64,000 bases of DNA, taken from Colwellia sp. PAMC 20917. Lineage in GTDB: Bacteria; Pseudomonadota; Gammaproteobacteria; Enterobacterales; Alteromonadaceae. The stretch is taken from the NCBI RefSeq assembly GCF_001767295.1, contig NZ_CP014944.1:2480001-2544000 (forward strand), in the 5' to 3' direction. Every line of letters starts with the position of its first letter. The stretch's first letter is position 1. Under the pieces are notes generated by a model that saw nothing but the letters and a program-made list of their open reading frames with translations, did not search any database and was not told the DNA's origin. Of the stretch, positions 9,209 through 18,799 are shown one piece after another. Made by a program: the position numbers and the translations under genes.

Positions 9209-9892
9209 TTGAACGACTCAACCCCAATACAATTAGATGAAGTAAGTTTAACCGATGATCTCATTGTTGATTACTTACATGATAACCCTGAATTTTTTAA
9301 TCGTAATCCTGAGCTGATCACTAGCCTTCGTTTATCCGATGTTCATCGTGGCACAGTCTCGTTAGTGCAAAGACAACAAAGCCAGCAACGTCAAAAAATT
9401 CATGGTCTAGAAGAAGAAATTACTCAACTTATGGCGATAGCTAACCATAATGAACAGCTTTTTGTTTTGTATAGCGACTTATATTTACGCTTATTAGATT
9501 GCAGCTCCGCGCCTGAGTTGCTTGATTGTTTGTATCAAGCCACCACAGAATTATTGTCATTATCGGGTTTAAAAGTCTGGTTAAAAGAAAATACTGAGGT
9601 TGACCATGCTAGCATCGTTAAAAACGATTGTGCAGGGGTGATGAATAATCGTTTATCCAAAGATGATTATTACTTTGGGCGCTTACAAAAAAGTGAGCAA
9701 GAACTTATATTTTCGCAACATCAAGAAGGCTCTGTGGTCTTAATTAAGCTAAATCATATTAATGATGACATTGGTTTTATAGCAATAAGTAGTGCCGACG
9801 CCGACCACTTTGATCCACGCATGGATACTTTATTGCTTAGTCAATTTAGAAAGCTGGTGGCAAAATTACTTTTTCAACAACTGTATAAATAA
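9209..9892 (+). CDS. DUF484 family protein
   Basis: 227 aa, starting with TTG (MNDSTPIQL). The family consists of a short helical N-terminus with the DYLHDNPEFFNRNPEL motif, a coiled coil (QRQQSQQRQKIHGLEEEITQLM) and a GAF-like domain. Both of the first two are clear here. The function is not established, but DUF484 genes sit next to dapF and xerC in many gammaproteobacteria. In this window xerC is missing between this gene and yigB. Confidence 0.88.
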   Translation: MNDSTPIQLDEVSLTDDLIVDYLHDNPEFFNRNPELITSLRLSDVHRGTVSLVQRQQSQQRQKIHGLEEEITQLMAIANHNEQLFVLYSDLYLRLLDCSSAPELLDCLYQATTELLSLSGLKVWLKENTEVDHASIVKNDCAGVMNNRLSKDDYYFGRLQKSEQELIFSQHQEGSVVLIKLNHINDDIGFIAISSADADHFDPRMDTLLLSQFRKLVAKLLFQQLYK

Positions 9893-9900
9893 CACAAACA

Positions 9901-10662
9901 ATGAAATTTTATCGTCGCTTAGCCCCTTTCCAAGCCATTAGTTTTGACCTTGATGATACCCTGTATAGTAATTATCCGGTAATGATGGCAACAGATGCCA
10001 AAATGGTTGCTTATTTTTCGGCACTTTTCTCATTACAGACAATTGCCACTCATGCGACAAAAAATACTCTTTTTGATTACCAGTTTTGGTCACCTTTTCG
10101 CGAGCAAGCTATAGCCGCGAATCCACAATTAATACACCATGTGGGTGATATACGTTTAGCCACTTACACCCTAGGCATGAAAGCATTGGGTTTAGCTGAT
10201 GACATTGCGAGTGACCAAGCACAAAAAGCGTTAGATTATTTTGTTCAACAACGCAGTGATTTTGTTGTGCCAGAAGCTGTGCATCAATTATTGCAAAGCT
10301 TACAAAAAAAATATCCCTTGGTGGCCATCAGTAACGGCAATGTTGATACTGATAAAATAGGTATTTCAGCTTACTTTAGCTATCGATTTCATGCCGGGGA
10401 TTTATCAACGACAGCTTTAAATAAAAATCAACGACTACGGCAAAAGCCCGCAGCAGATATGTTTGTTGAAGCTTGCGAAAAATTAATAATAGAACCGTCA
10501 CAACTATTACATGTTGGTGATTGTGGTCGCTCTGATATTTTAGGTGCTATCGACGCTGGCTGCCAAACCGCATGGATTTCTTGCTATGATGTTGGCAAAC
10601 CACTAACTGTTTTACCTAATATTGAGCTAGCAGATATTAGCGAATTGTGTCACTTGTTATAA
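9901..10662 (+). CDS. yigB: HAD-family phosphatase YigB-like
   Basis: 253 aa. HAD motif I is SFDLDDTLYSN (nucleophile Asp and second Asp), motif II is VAISNGN, motif III is the Lys in RQKPAADMF, and motif IV is LHVGDCGRSDILGAIDAG. In E. coli YigB removes phosphate from 5-amino-6-(5-phosphoribitylamino)uracil in riboflavin synthesis as well as from other small substrates. Its place between the DUF484 gene and uvrD matches E. coli yigB, supporting orthology. The gap to the previous gene is 8 bases. Confidence 0.88.
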   Translation: MKFYRRLAPFQAISFDLDDTLYSNYPVMMATDAKMVAYFSALFSLQTIATHATKNTLFDYQFWSPFREQAIAANPQLIHHVGDIRLATYTLGMKALGLADDIASDQAQKALDYFVQQRSDFVVPEAVHQLLQSLQKKYPLVAISNGNVDTDKIGISAYFSYRFHAGDLSTTALNKNQRLRQKPAADMFVEACEKLIIEPSQLLHVGDCGRSDILGAIDAGCQTAWISCYDVGKPLTVLPNIELADISELCHLL

Positions 10663-10708
10663 TTTCATCTATACTTACTTTCTACTTTTCTAAGGTTATT
10701 TTTCCGTT

Positions 10709-12883
10709 ATGGACGTTTCTGAACTACTTGAGTCACTCAATGAAAAACAACGAGATGTTGTCGCCGCTCCACTACAAAATATGTTGGTATTAGCTGGCGC
10801 AGGAAGTGGTAAAACTCGGGTGTTAGTGCAACGTATTGCCTGGTTAATGCAAGTTGAAAACGCCTCTTCTCATAGTATTTTAGCCGTTACTTTTACCAAT
10901 AAAGCCGCAGCAGAAATGCGAGTGCGTGTTGAAAAAACAGTTGAGGGTAATGTTCATGGTATGTGGGTCGGTACTTTCCATGGTTTAGCCCATCGCTTAC
11001 TCCGTATGCATTTTCAAGAAGCTAAATTACCACAGAATTTTCAAGTGCTTGATTCAGATGATCAACTGCGCTTAGTTAAGCGCATCGTACGTTCGTTAGG
11101 TATTGACGAAAAACGTTGGCCACCCAAGCAGATGCAGTGGTATATCAATGGAAAAAAAGATGAAGGCATTCGTCCACAGCACATAGAGGTTTACGATGAT
11201 CCCACTGAGCAAACATTTGTTAAAGTTTATCAAGGATATCAAGAAGCTTGTGATCGAGCCGGTTTAGTCGATTTTGCCGAGTTATTATTGCGTGCCCATG
11301 AACTTTGGTTGAATAACCCCGTTTTGCTTGCCCATTATCAGCAACGCTTTAAACATATTTTAGTCGACGAATTTCAAGACACCAATGCCATTCAATACGC
11401 CTGGTTAAATATTCTGGGTAACGCATCGAGTAAGGTGATGATTGTTGGTGATGACGACCAATCAATTTACGGCTGGCGTGGCGCAAAAATTGAAAATATT
11501 CAGCGTTTTCTTAATGAATTTGACGACACGAAAACTATACGTTTAGAACAGAATTACCGCTCCACAGCTAATATTCTTAATGCGGCTAATAAACTTATCG
11601 CCAATAATAATAACCGCTTAGGTAAAAAGTTGTGGACCGAAGATGAAGCGGGCGAAAAAATATCTATTTATACGGCATTCAACGAAATAGACGAAGCTCG
11701 CTTTATTGCCGGTCGAATTACGGATTGGCGTAAAGAAGGCAGCTTAGATGATGTCGCTATTTTATATCGCAGTAATGCGCAATCTCGTTTACTCGAAGAA
11801 GCGCTCTTGCAGAGTCGTTTACCTTATCGTATTTACGGTGGTCAACGTTTCTTTGAACGTTTAGAGATTAAGGATGCACTTGCTTACTTACGCTTATTAA
11901 ATAATCGCGATGATGATGCGGCTTTTGAACGTATTATTAATACCCCAACACGTGGCGTTGGTAATACTAGCCTATCGTTAATACGTGACGCTGCGCGCAG
12001 TTTAGAAATGACATTATGGCAAGCGTGTCAATTTATGCTAAAAAATGATGAATTGAAAGGACGAAGTGCGAAAGTCATTCAAAATTTTATTAATATTATC
12101 AACACTCTCGAAGATGACTCTAGCCACCTTGACCTCGACCAACAGGCCAACTATGTTATTCAGCACAGTGGTTTAAAAGCCATGTATCAAGCTGAAAAAG
12201 GTGAACGTGCCGAGGCAAGAATAGAAAACTTAAATGAGCTTGTTACCGCTTGTCAGACCTTCGAAGCGGACCCAGAGTTAATAGAAGAACAAACAAAGCT
12301 CACCTCATTTTTAACCCATGCTGCCCTTGAGGCTGGCGAGTCACAAGCCGATGATTATGAACCCGCTGTGCAGTTAATGACTATGCACTCTGCGAAAGGT
12401 TTAGAGTTTCCATTAGTGTTTATTGCCGGCTTAGAGGAGGGAATGTTTCCCTCACAAAAATCAGTAGAAGAAATAGGACGTTTAGAAGAGGAAAGGCGTT
12501 TATGTTACGTCGGCATGACACGTGCTATGAATAAGCTATACTTGTGTCATGCAGAAAGCCGCCGACTTTATGGACAAGAAAAATTTCATAAAGCCAGTCG
12601 TTTTTTACGGGAATTACCTCCTGAGTGTACCGAAGAAATAAGATTACAAAATCAAGTGACTCGTCCATCAACTAAAGGTAAGTTTTCATCGACCTTTACT
12701 CTGGAAACGTTTGAGAACAGCGGCTTTAGTTTAGGACAGTCAGTTGTTCATGCTAAATTTGGTGAAGGCGTTGTCTTAAATTATGAAGGTTCAGGAGCTC
12801 AAAGCCGTATTCAAGTTAATTTTGCTGGTGTAGGTAGTAAATGGCTGGTGGTCGCCTATGCTAACTTACAAGCCATCGTTTAA
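10709..12883 (+). CDS. uvrD: DNA helicase II UvrD
   Basis: 724 aa, usual UvrD length. Superfamily 1A 3'-5' helicase for nucleotide excision and mismatch repair. Walker [10 protein letters not shown] (motif I), [13 protein letters not shown] (Ia), DEFQDTN (II), [13 protein letters not shown] (III), LEQNYRS (IV), MHSAKGLEF (V) and RLCYVGMTRAM (VI) are all present. The C-terminal ~45 residues (VVHAKFGEGVVLNYEG to the end) form the Tudor-like domain that binds RNA polymerase in UvrD. That separates it from Rep, whose gene is also in this window at 46.6 kb. Confidence 0.97.
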   Translation: MDVSELLESLNEKQRDVVAAPLQNMLVLAGAGSGKTRVLVQRIAWLMQVENASSHSILAVTFTNKAAAEMRVRVEKTVEGNVHGMWVGTFHGLAHRLLRMHFQEAKLPQNFQVLDSDDQLRLVKRIVRSLGIDEKRWPPKQMQWYINGKKDEGIRPQHIEVYDDPTEQTFVKVYQGYQEACDRAGLVDFAELLLRAHELWLNNPVLLAHYQQRFKHILVDEFQDTNAIQYAWLNILGNASSKVMIVGDDDQSIYGWRGAKIENIQRFLNEFDDTKTIRLEQNYRSTANILNAANKLIANNNNRLGKKLWTEDEAGEKISIYTAFNEIDEARFIAGRITDWRKEGSLDDVAILYRSNAQSRLLEEALLQSRLPYRIYGGQRFFERLEIKDALAYLRLLNNRDDDAAFERIINTPTRGVGNTSLSLIRDAARSLEMTLWQACQFMLKNDELKGRSAKVIQNFINIINTLEDDSSHLDLDQQANYVIQHSGLKAMYQAEKGERAEARIENLNELVTACQTFEADPELIEEQTKLTSFLTHAALEAGESQADDYEPAVQLMTMHSAKGLEFPLVFIAGLEEGMFPSQKSVEEIGRLEEERRLCYVGMTRAMNKLYLCHAESRRLYGQEKFHKASRFLRELPPECTEEIRLQNQVTRPSTKGKFSSTFTLETFENSGFSLGQSVVHAKFGEGVVLNYEGSGAQSRIQVNFAGVGSKWLVVAYANLQAIV

Positions 12884-12884
12884 T

Positions 12885-12917
12885 ATCACATGAAAATAAT
12901 TGCTTCTTTCATGTGAT
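12885..12917 (+). terminator. Hairpin after uvrD, weak terminator
   Basis: An 11-bp perfect inverted repeat (ATCACATGAAA 12885-12895 with TTTCATGTGAT 12907-12917) lies just after the uvrD stop. There is no T run after it, so termination may be partial. Confidence 0.5.
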
Positions 12918-12946
12918 GCCATTATAAAAATAAGGTAAGAAATTAT

Positions 12947-14200
12947 ATGTCAATGCAGTTGCTCGTAGTAGAAGACAGTAAGCCTATTGCTCGTGTTATT
13001 AAGCAAATTGGCGAGGCATTAAATTATCAGGTAACTATTGCTACCACACTTGCTGAAGTAGAAGATATTTTACAGGGCAAAAATGACTTTTTTGCTGCCA
13101 CTATAGATTATGCCTTACCAGATGCTCCCAATGGCGAAGCAATAGCCTGTGTGCTCTCTCATGGTATTCCAAGTGTCGTTATGACAGGTAAAATGGATGA
13201 AACTACTCGACAGCAAATACTTGCTCAGCCCGTTGTTGACTATATTCCTAAAGAGAATAGCCAAGCTTTCCTTTATTTAAAACGTATTTTACATTGGCAA
13301 ATAACCAACAGCAGCACAGGTATTCTTGTTGTTGATGATTCTTTAGCGGCACGAAATTATGTTTCTCAGCTCTTAAAACGCCGCAACTTTAATGTTTATT
13401 TAGCCAATGATGGTGTGCAAGCGCTAGAACGCTTAAAGCAGCACAAAGACATTAAATTGGTGATCACCGATCTGGAAATGCCTATCATGGACGGTATCGA
13501 ATTAACCAATGAAATCCGTAAAATTTATAGTCGTGATCAACTCGCTATTATTGGTATATCTGGAGCTGACAATGGTATGCATTCGGCACGTTTTATTAAA
13601 AACGGTGCGGATGACTTTTTACGTAAACCTTTTTGCCCAGAAGAGTTTTATTGTCGAATTACCCAAAACATTGAAAATTTAAACAATATTGAACAAATCC
13701 AAAAAGCAGCAAACGTAGACTATTTAACCGACTTACCTAACAGACGGGCTTTTTTCTCTAAAGCAGAACAACTGGTGCCTCAATATATTAAAAGAGACAT
13801 GCCTTATTGTGTTGCTATGCTCGACATTGATTTTTTCAAAAAAATCAATGATAACTACGGAAATGATGCTGGCGATCAGGTCTTAAAAGTACTGGCATTA
13901 TATATGCGTAAACATCTAGGATCAGGTTTGCTGGCCCGCTTAGGGGGTGAAGAGTTTGCTGTCTTAATGTACGGTACCGATGAGGATCAACTTTACACTA
14001 AATTAGATGATCTTCGTCGAGATATTTCTGTTTCTCAGCTAACTTTTGAAGAGCACCATATTGCCTTTAACATCAGCATAGGCTTAGTTTGTAATAGTAC
14101 AGAGAAGTTTGCTAAACAACTTAATCAAGCGGAAAGTGCGCTTTATAATGCTAAAGAAAATGGCCGCAATCAATTGAGTCTTTTTGGCGTAGATGATTAA
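12947..14200 (+). CDS. Response regulator with two receiver domains and a GGDEF diguanylate cyclase domain
   Basis: 417 aa: receiver 1 (about 4-120, acidic pocket VVEDS, phosphoacceptor D54 in ATIDYALP), receiver 2 (about 124-245, VVDDS, D175 in VITDLEMPIMDG, with KPF near 226), and GGDEF (about 255-415) with YLTDLPNRRAF, MLDIDFFKKIND and the active loop GGEEF at 333-337. No RxxD inhibitory site is seen before the loop. It should make c-di-GMP on phosphorylation. It lies upstream of the YfiR-domain histidine kinase on the same strand (115-bp gap), the likely partner. A paralogue without GGDEF is at 44.4 kb. Confidence 0.92.
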   Translation: MSMQLLVVEDSKPIARVIKQIGEALNYQVTIATTLAEVEDILQGKNDFFAATIDYALPDAPNGEAIACVLSHGIPSVVMTGKMDETTRQQILAQPVVDYIPKENSQAFLYLKRILHWQITNSSTGILVVDDSLAARNYVSQLLKRRNFNVYLANDGVQALERLKQHKDIKLVITDLEMPIMDGIELTNEIRKIYSRDQLAIIGISGADNGMHSARFIKNGADDFLRKPFCPEEFYCRITQNIENLNNIEQIQKAANVDYLTDLPNRRAFFSKAEQLVPQYIKRDMPYCVAMLDIDFFKKINDNYGNDAGDQVLKVLALYMRKHLGSGLLARLGGEEFAVLMYGTDEDQLYTKLDDLRRDISVSQLTFEEHHIAFNISIGLVCNSTEKFAKQLNQAESALYNAKENGRNQLSLFGVDD

Positions 14201-14315
14201 CGCTTTAGTTAAAATTTATATATTAAAGTAATGCGAGCTTGAATTAACTTATAGGTGCTTTTTTTTATAAAAAAAAGTAAAGTGGTTAAACAATTTTAAC
14301 AACAAGGTGCACTAA

Positions 14316-16226
14316 ATGAAGAAAAAAATAATGCTCATGAGCAAACCTTTGCTGATGTTGTTTTGTTTTTTTATTAGCACCTCAAGCTCAATTTTTGCAC
14401 AGAAAATTGATAGTGAGCAAGTTAAAGCCGCTTTTATTTACAATTTTATTAAACATGTTAGCTGGCCAAATGAAAATAACAAACAGCAATTTGTTATTGG
14501 TGTTTATGGTGATGATATTTTTGCTGCTTTGCTTAATAACACCTTAGCTAAGCGTGTCGTTAGAAACAAGCCAATCAAAGTTATTGTCATAAAAAATATC
14601 ACAGCGGGTAAACAAACCGACTTGTTTTTTTCTGCTGCCAATAGCAATACTGAAATAGCCGATATTGCTGCCATTCTTCGCAGTAGCAGCACACTTCTTA
14701 TTACGGATAACAGTATTGATAAGCATAATGTGATGATCAACCTAGTTAACGATGCTGAAAATTCTGCGATAGATTTTGAAGTGAATAAATCAAATATTGT
14801 CTTTGAAGGTTTGGTGATGTCTGCTGAATTATTATTGTCAGGCGGGACTGAACTTGATGTGGCTACCTTGTATAGAGAAACAGAGTTGGCATTACAAGCC
14901 ATTAGGGCGCGTGAAGCAAGATTGAACCAAAAGTTAACCGATCAAGAAAATCAAATATCCTCAGCAAAAGAAAAGCTCAATACCTTAAATAAGAACTTAG
15001 CACAGCAAGAAAAAATGGCGGGTAAGCATCAGCAAGAGCTAAATATCCTACAGATAAATACTGAACAACAGCAACGTTCAATAAAAACTAAAGAGCTACA
15101 ATTACAGCAAGTAGCTACCCAGTTAAAAGCAGCAAAAACGAACTTAGAGAACCAGCAAAGCTCGGTTGACAATAAAGAACAAGAAAATAGGGCTATGGCT
15201 GACAAAATACTGACTAATAAAGATATTTTGCAACAGCAACAGCAACAAATAAGTTTTCAAGGCACGCAATTGAATAAAAAAAATGAGGAGTTAGAAAATC
15301 GCGAAGAACGCATTGATAAACAGCGACTTTATTTGATTGTAATGGCTTCCTTTCTTACCCTGTTAGTATTGATTTCAGGATTGGTGGTTGTACTTTTTGT
15401 TAAAAATAGGCAAACAACACGAACATTAACTCGTACGCTCGAAAATTTACAAAAGATGCAAAAGCAATTAATTCAATCTGAAAAAATGGCGTCGTTAGGC
15501 ACCTTAACTGCAGGGGTTGCCCATGAAATTAATACCCCACTTGGTATTGCGGTAACATCAACAAGTTCAGCTTTAGAAAGTACCCTAAAGATTCGTAAAA
15601 ACTTTGAAACAGGCAACTTAACCCGCACGGCAATGCAACATTACTTTAACGGTATGGAGAAGGCTTCTAACTTGAATACTAACGCTTTAGAGCGTGTTAT
15701 TGAGTTGTTGAATAACTTCAAGCAAGTCGCAGCAGATCAAATGGTGGGTGAAGAGCGAGAAATTGATTTAGTCAGTTATATTGAAGAGGTCATGTCTACG
15801 TTATCGGCAGAAATGAAGCGCTTTAGGGTGAGTTATCAATATAGCGGTGAAAGTGAATTGAAAATAACCACCATTCCTGGAGCGTTAGCGCAGGTGCTAA
15901 CAAATTTAGTCACGAATGCGTTAAAGCACGCTTTTGAAAATACAGCACAGGGCAATATTGCTATCGACTTAACAAAAACCCAAGACGGTCATGTTGTTAT
16001 CGTCTTTAAAGATGATGGCCATGGCATGACTCAACATGTGCTAGATAATATTTTTGAACCTTTCTTCACCACCAAAAGAAATTCCGGCGGTACAGGCTTA
16101 GGAATGAACATTGTTTATAATATTATATGTCAAAAACTACAAGGCAATATCAAAATTAAAAGTAAGCTAGCAGCAGGCTCTAGTTTTCATATTACCCTGC
16201 CAATAAAGCTTAAAGCCAATACTTAA
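14316..16226 (+). CDS. Sensor histidine kinase with N-terminal YfiR-like (DUF4154) periplasmic domain
   Basis: 636 aa. Signal peptide (1-28, ending SSSIFAQ); YfiR/DUF4154 domain (about 30-190, motif KAAFIYNFIKHVSWP and a C-terminal SGGTELDVATLYRE); long Q-rich coiled coil (190-335); one membrane segment (about 339-363); then the kinase core. The phosphorylated His is H403 in GVAHEINTPLG, the N box is LTNLVTNALKHAF and the G boxes are FKDDGHGM and GTGLGMNIVYNI. YfiR is normally a separate periplasmic repressor of the YfiN cyclase, so here that sensor is fused to a kinase. The likely target is the REC-REC-GGDEF protein just upstream. Its 3' end is copied in tandem downstream. Confidence 0.88.
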   Translation: MKKKIMLMSKPLLMLFCFFISTSSSIFAQKIDSEQVKAAFIYNFIKHVSWPNENNKQQFVIGVYGDDIFAALLNNTLAKRVVRNKPIKVIVIKNITAGKQTDLFFSAANSNTEIADIAAILRSSSTLLITDNSIDKHNVMINLVNDAENSAIDFEVNKSNIVFEGLVMSAELLLSGGTELDVATLYRETELALQAIRAREARLNQKLTDQENQISSAKEKLNTLNKNLAQQEKMAGKHQQELNILQINTEQQQRSIKTKELQLQQVATQLKAAKTNLENQQSSVDNKEQENRAMADKILTNKDILQQQQQQISFQGTQLNKKNEELENREERIDKQRLYLIVMASFLTLLVLISGLVVVLFVKNRQTTRTLTRTLENLQKMQKQLIQSEKMASLGTLTAGVAHEINTPLGIAVTSTSSALESTLKIRKNFETGNLTRTAMQHYFNGMEKASNLNTNALERVIELLNNFKQVAADQMVGEEREIDLVSYIEEVMSTLSAEMKRFRVSYQYSGESELKITTIPGALAQVLTNLVTNALKHAFENTAQGNIAIDLTKTQDGHVVIVFKDDGHGMTQHVLDNIFEPFFTTKRNSGGTGLGMNIVYNIICQKLQGNIKIKSKLAAGSSFHITLPIKLKANT

Positions 16227-16960
16227 CTAAATTACATGGTTTTTAAATAGTCTCTACAGCATTACTAACAGTTAAAAACTACAAAGTAAGGTCAAAATTA
16301 AAAGTAAGCTAACACTAGGGTCTAGTTTTCATATTACCCTGCCAATAAAGCTTAAAGCCAATACTTAACTTAACTAAATTACATCGTCTTTTTAAATAGT
16401 GTCTACAGCATTACTAACAGTTAAAAACTACAGAGTAAGATCAAAATTAAAAGTAAGCTAGCACAAGGGTCTAGTTTTCATATTACCCTGCCAATAAAGC
16501 TTAAAGCCAATACTTAACTTAACTAAATGACATCGTCTTTTTAAATAGTGTCTACAGCATTACTAACAGCTAAAAACTACAGAGTAAGATCAAAATTAAA
16601 AGTAAGCTAGCACAAGGGTCTAGTTTTCATATTACCCTGCCAATAAAGCTTAAGGCCAATACTTAACTTAACTAAATGACATCGTCTTTTTAAATAGTGT
16701 CTACAGCATTACTAACAGCTAAAAACTACAGAGTAAGATCAAAATTAAAAGTAAGCTAGCACAAGGCTCTAGTTTTCAGATTACCCTACCAATAAAGCTT
16801 AAAGCCAATACTTAACTAAATGACATCGTCTTTCTAAATAGTGTCTACAGCATTACTAATTGTCAAAAACTACAAGGTAATATCAAGATTAAAAGTAAAC
16901 TCGCAAAAGTTTCTAGTGTTCAGCTTACTCTGGCAAAAAAGCTTAAGGCCAGTACTTAAC
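16132..16960 (+). repeat. Tandem array of six copies of the kinase gene's 3' end
   Basis: Six head-to-tail units begin with AAAAACTAC at 16132, 16274, 16423, 16572, 16721 and 16865, with spacings of 142, 149, 149, 149 and 144 bp. Unit 1 is the real 3' end of the histidine kinase CDS. Each later unit repeats the last ~95 coding bases through the stop codon plus ~50 bases of trailer. Each still has an open frame reading KIKSKL...IKLKANT-stop or a close variant. Units 3, 4 and 5 are almost identical, while units 1, 2 and 6 diverge, a pattern expected from unequal crossing-over. No ribosome binding site precedes the copies, so they are probably not translated. This explains all the gene-free sequence between the kinase and rarD. 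Confidence 0.93.
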
Positions 16961-16989
16961 CAACCTTAGATATAATCCCAGTAATAAAA

Positions 16990-17913
16990 TTAACGGCTTA
17001 ATTGTTCATTTAATGCTAATTTACGTTTTTCATTTCTGGCTTTTAGTGAGTCAAGGCTATAAATAACCAAAGCTAACCAAATAGCAGCAAAGGTGACTAA
17101 TTTAGCGGGCTGCAATGTTTCTTGATAATAGAAGGTTGCTAAAAAAAACATAATACTGGGTCCAATGTATTGAAAAAAACCTAGCGTTGATAATGTTAAC
17201 CTCTTTGCTGCAGCAGTAAAACATAGCAGTGGCGCTGTAGTAACTACGCCTGCAGCGATCAATAGCAGGTTTAAATTTGAACTGTTTTCAAACATGTTAG
17301 CGGTACTAGTATTAACAAATAACAACCAATAAACAATCGCGAGCGGTAGCATCATGCTTGATTCAATTAATAAACCAACAAAAGAGTCAAGGTGCATTTT
17401 TTTACGTAACAAACCATAAATACCGAACGTTCCAGCAAGTGCTAATGAAATTACCGGTAATGAACCTAATGCAACCAGTTGAATTAACACGCCACATAAT
17501 GCCAGTGCAACGGCAAACTTCTGCATTTTTCGCAAACGCTCACCTAAAAAAATAACACCGAGTGCGACACTAAATAAAGGATTGATAAAATAACCTAAGC
17601 TCGCGTCTAGCAGATGATCATTATTTATCGCCCAGATGAATAAAAACCAATTTACTAATAGAAAAGTAGCGGATAAGGCGAGTTTAGCCAATAACCTAGG
17701 CTGTTTGAGTGTATCGATTAATACGCGAGATCTTTTACTGATGATAACGATTAAAAATAACAGCAGGCTCGACCAAATAATACGATGAACCATAATTTCA
17801 TCAGGGCTGATAGAAGAAATTAATTTGAAATAAATGGGCGCTAAACCCCAAAGCAGATAAGCACTAATCGCGTTAATTACGCCATTACGGTCTTTGTTAT
17901 CAGTTACAGTCAT
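16990..17913 (-). CDS. rarD: RarD, EamA/DMT-family transporter
   Basis: 307 aa with about ten hydrophobic membrane segments across the whole length. The opening NGVINAISAYLLWGLAPIYFKLI and VHRIIWSSLLLFLIV, and later DASLGYFINPLFSVALGVIFLGERLR, are RarD signatures of the drug/metabolite transporter superfamily. The substrate is not known; the name comes from an old chloramphenicol-sensitivity phenotype. In E. coli rarD and yigI are also neighbours, close to recQ, and the same three are grouped here. Confidence 0.93.
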   Translation of the reverse strand: MTVTDNKDRNGVINAISAYLLWGLAPIYFKLISSISPDEIMVHRIIWSSLLLFLIVIISKRSRVLIDTLKQPRLLAKLALSATFLLVNWFLFIWAINNDHLLDASLGYFINPLFSVALGVIFLGERLRKMQKFAVALALCGVLIQLVALGSLPVISLALAGTFGIYGLLRKKMHLDSFVGLLIESSMMLPLAIVYWLLFVNTSTANMFENSSNLNLLLIAAGVVTTAPLLCFTAAAKRLTLSTLGFFQYIGPSIMFFLATFYYQETLQPAKLVTFAAIWLALVIYSLDSLKARNEKRKLALNEQLSR

Positions 17914-18166
17914 GATTTTCAGTAAACTTTAGCAGCAAAAATAAAGAGCCGAATTATAGCACAATGATTTTAATTTCAGCGCTTTACTTGTTTGATAATC
18001 ACAAACTGTCGGCTGTATATTGAGAATACTTTTGCTAACGTTATTCACTTTAATTAGCTAATAACTACTCATTTATAATGAATACCTGTTGCATGTTTTT
18101 AACTAGACCTGAAACTAGCTATGGTATGAACACAAAGCCAGCACTTTAAAAACTAACCGGTGAAGA

Positions 18167-18634
18167 TTAACCAACTAAATAAGTGCCGGTGCCAAAAGCA
18201 ATGTGGTCACCTTTTTCGTTATGTAATTCCATGCGAGCAACAGCGACTTTATTGCCACTACGAATAATATGGGCTGTGGCGATAAACTCCTCACCACGAC
18301 CTGGTCGTAAATAATCGGTACGCAGATCTATCGTTCCTAAGCAGCTTAAACTTTGTTGAATCGTTGTTGGTGTTTTGTGCTCAAGTTGTTCAATCATATT
18401 TGCTGCCACGACAACACCACCGGCAAAATCAAGGGCTGATGCAGTGACACCACCATGTAGCGTTTTCTGTAATGGATTGCCCATTAACTTATCTTGCCAT
18501 AAAAAACGTACTTCAGAGGTATTACAATCAAATTTACTAACGGTTAAGCCCAGTAGTTTGTTAAAGGGAAGGTTGTGCGACCAAAAATGAGTAAGTTGCT
18601 CAATCATTTGTTTTTCATCTAAATTATTTGTCAT
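18167..18634 (-). CDS. yigI: YigI-like hotdog-fold acyl-CoA thioesterase
   Basis: 155 aa, the same length as E. coli YigI. The hotdog motif is LHGGVTASALDFAGGVVVAAN (catalytic-site HGG and the following helix), followed by DLRTDYLRPGRGEEFIATAHIIRSG, the PaaI/YigI pattern for hydrolysis of acyl-CoA thioesters. Neighbours rarD and recQ agree with the E. coli arrangement. A relaxed PaaI-type thioesterase is the alternative. Confidence 0.85.
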   Translation of the reverse strand: MTNNLDEKQMIEQLTHFWSHNLPFNKLLGLTVSKFDCNTSEVRFLWQDKLMGNPLQKTLHGGVTASALDFAGGVVVAANMIEQLEHKTPTTIQQSLSCLGTIDLRTDYLRPGRGEEFIATAHIIRSGNKVAVARMELHNEKGDHIAFGTGTYLVG

Positions 18635-18799
18635 AACTCTTCCAATTTAGCCAGCAGATTTTTCTAACTGGTCTAATGTCTTCATTGTAGCTTAGCACTT
18701 ATCTTTCTACGCATTCAAGAAATACTAAAATAGTGCTCTCGACTTTTTTTGTGGCTGGGGTAAAATAACAATAATTGTCGTTTAATAAAGTTTACTCCG

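Noticed and set aside
16132-16960. Direct repeats as a possible CRISPR array
   Set aside because: Units are 142-149 bp and similar over their whole length, with no unique spacers. They are copies of the kinase gene's 3' end, and no cas genes are near.
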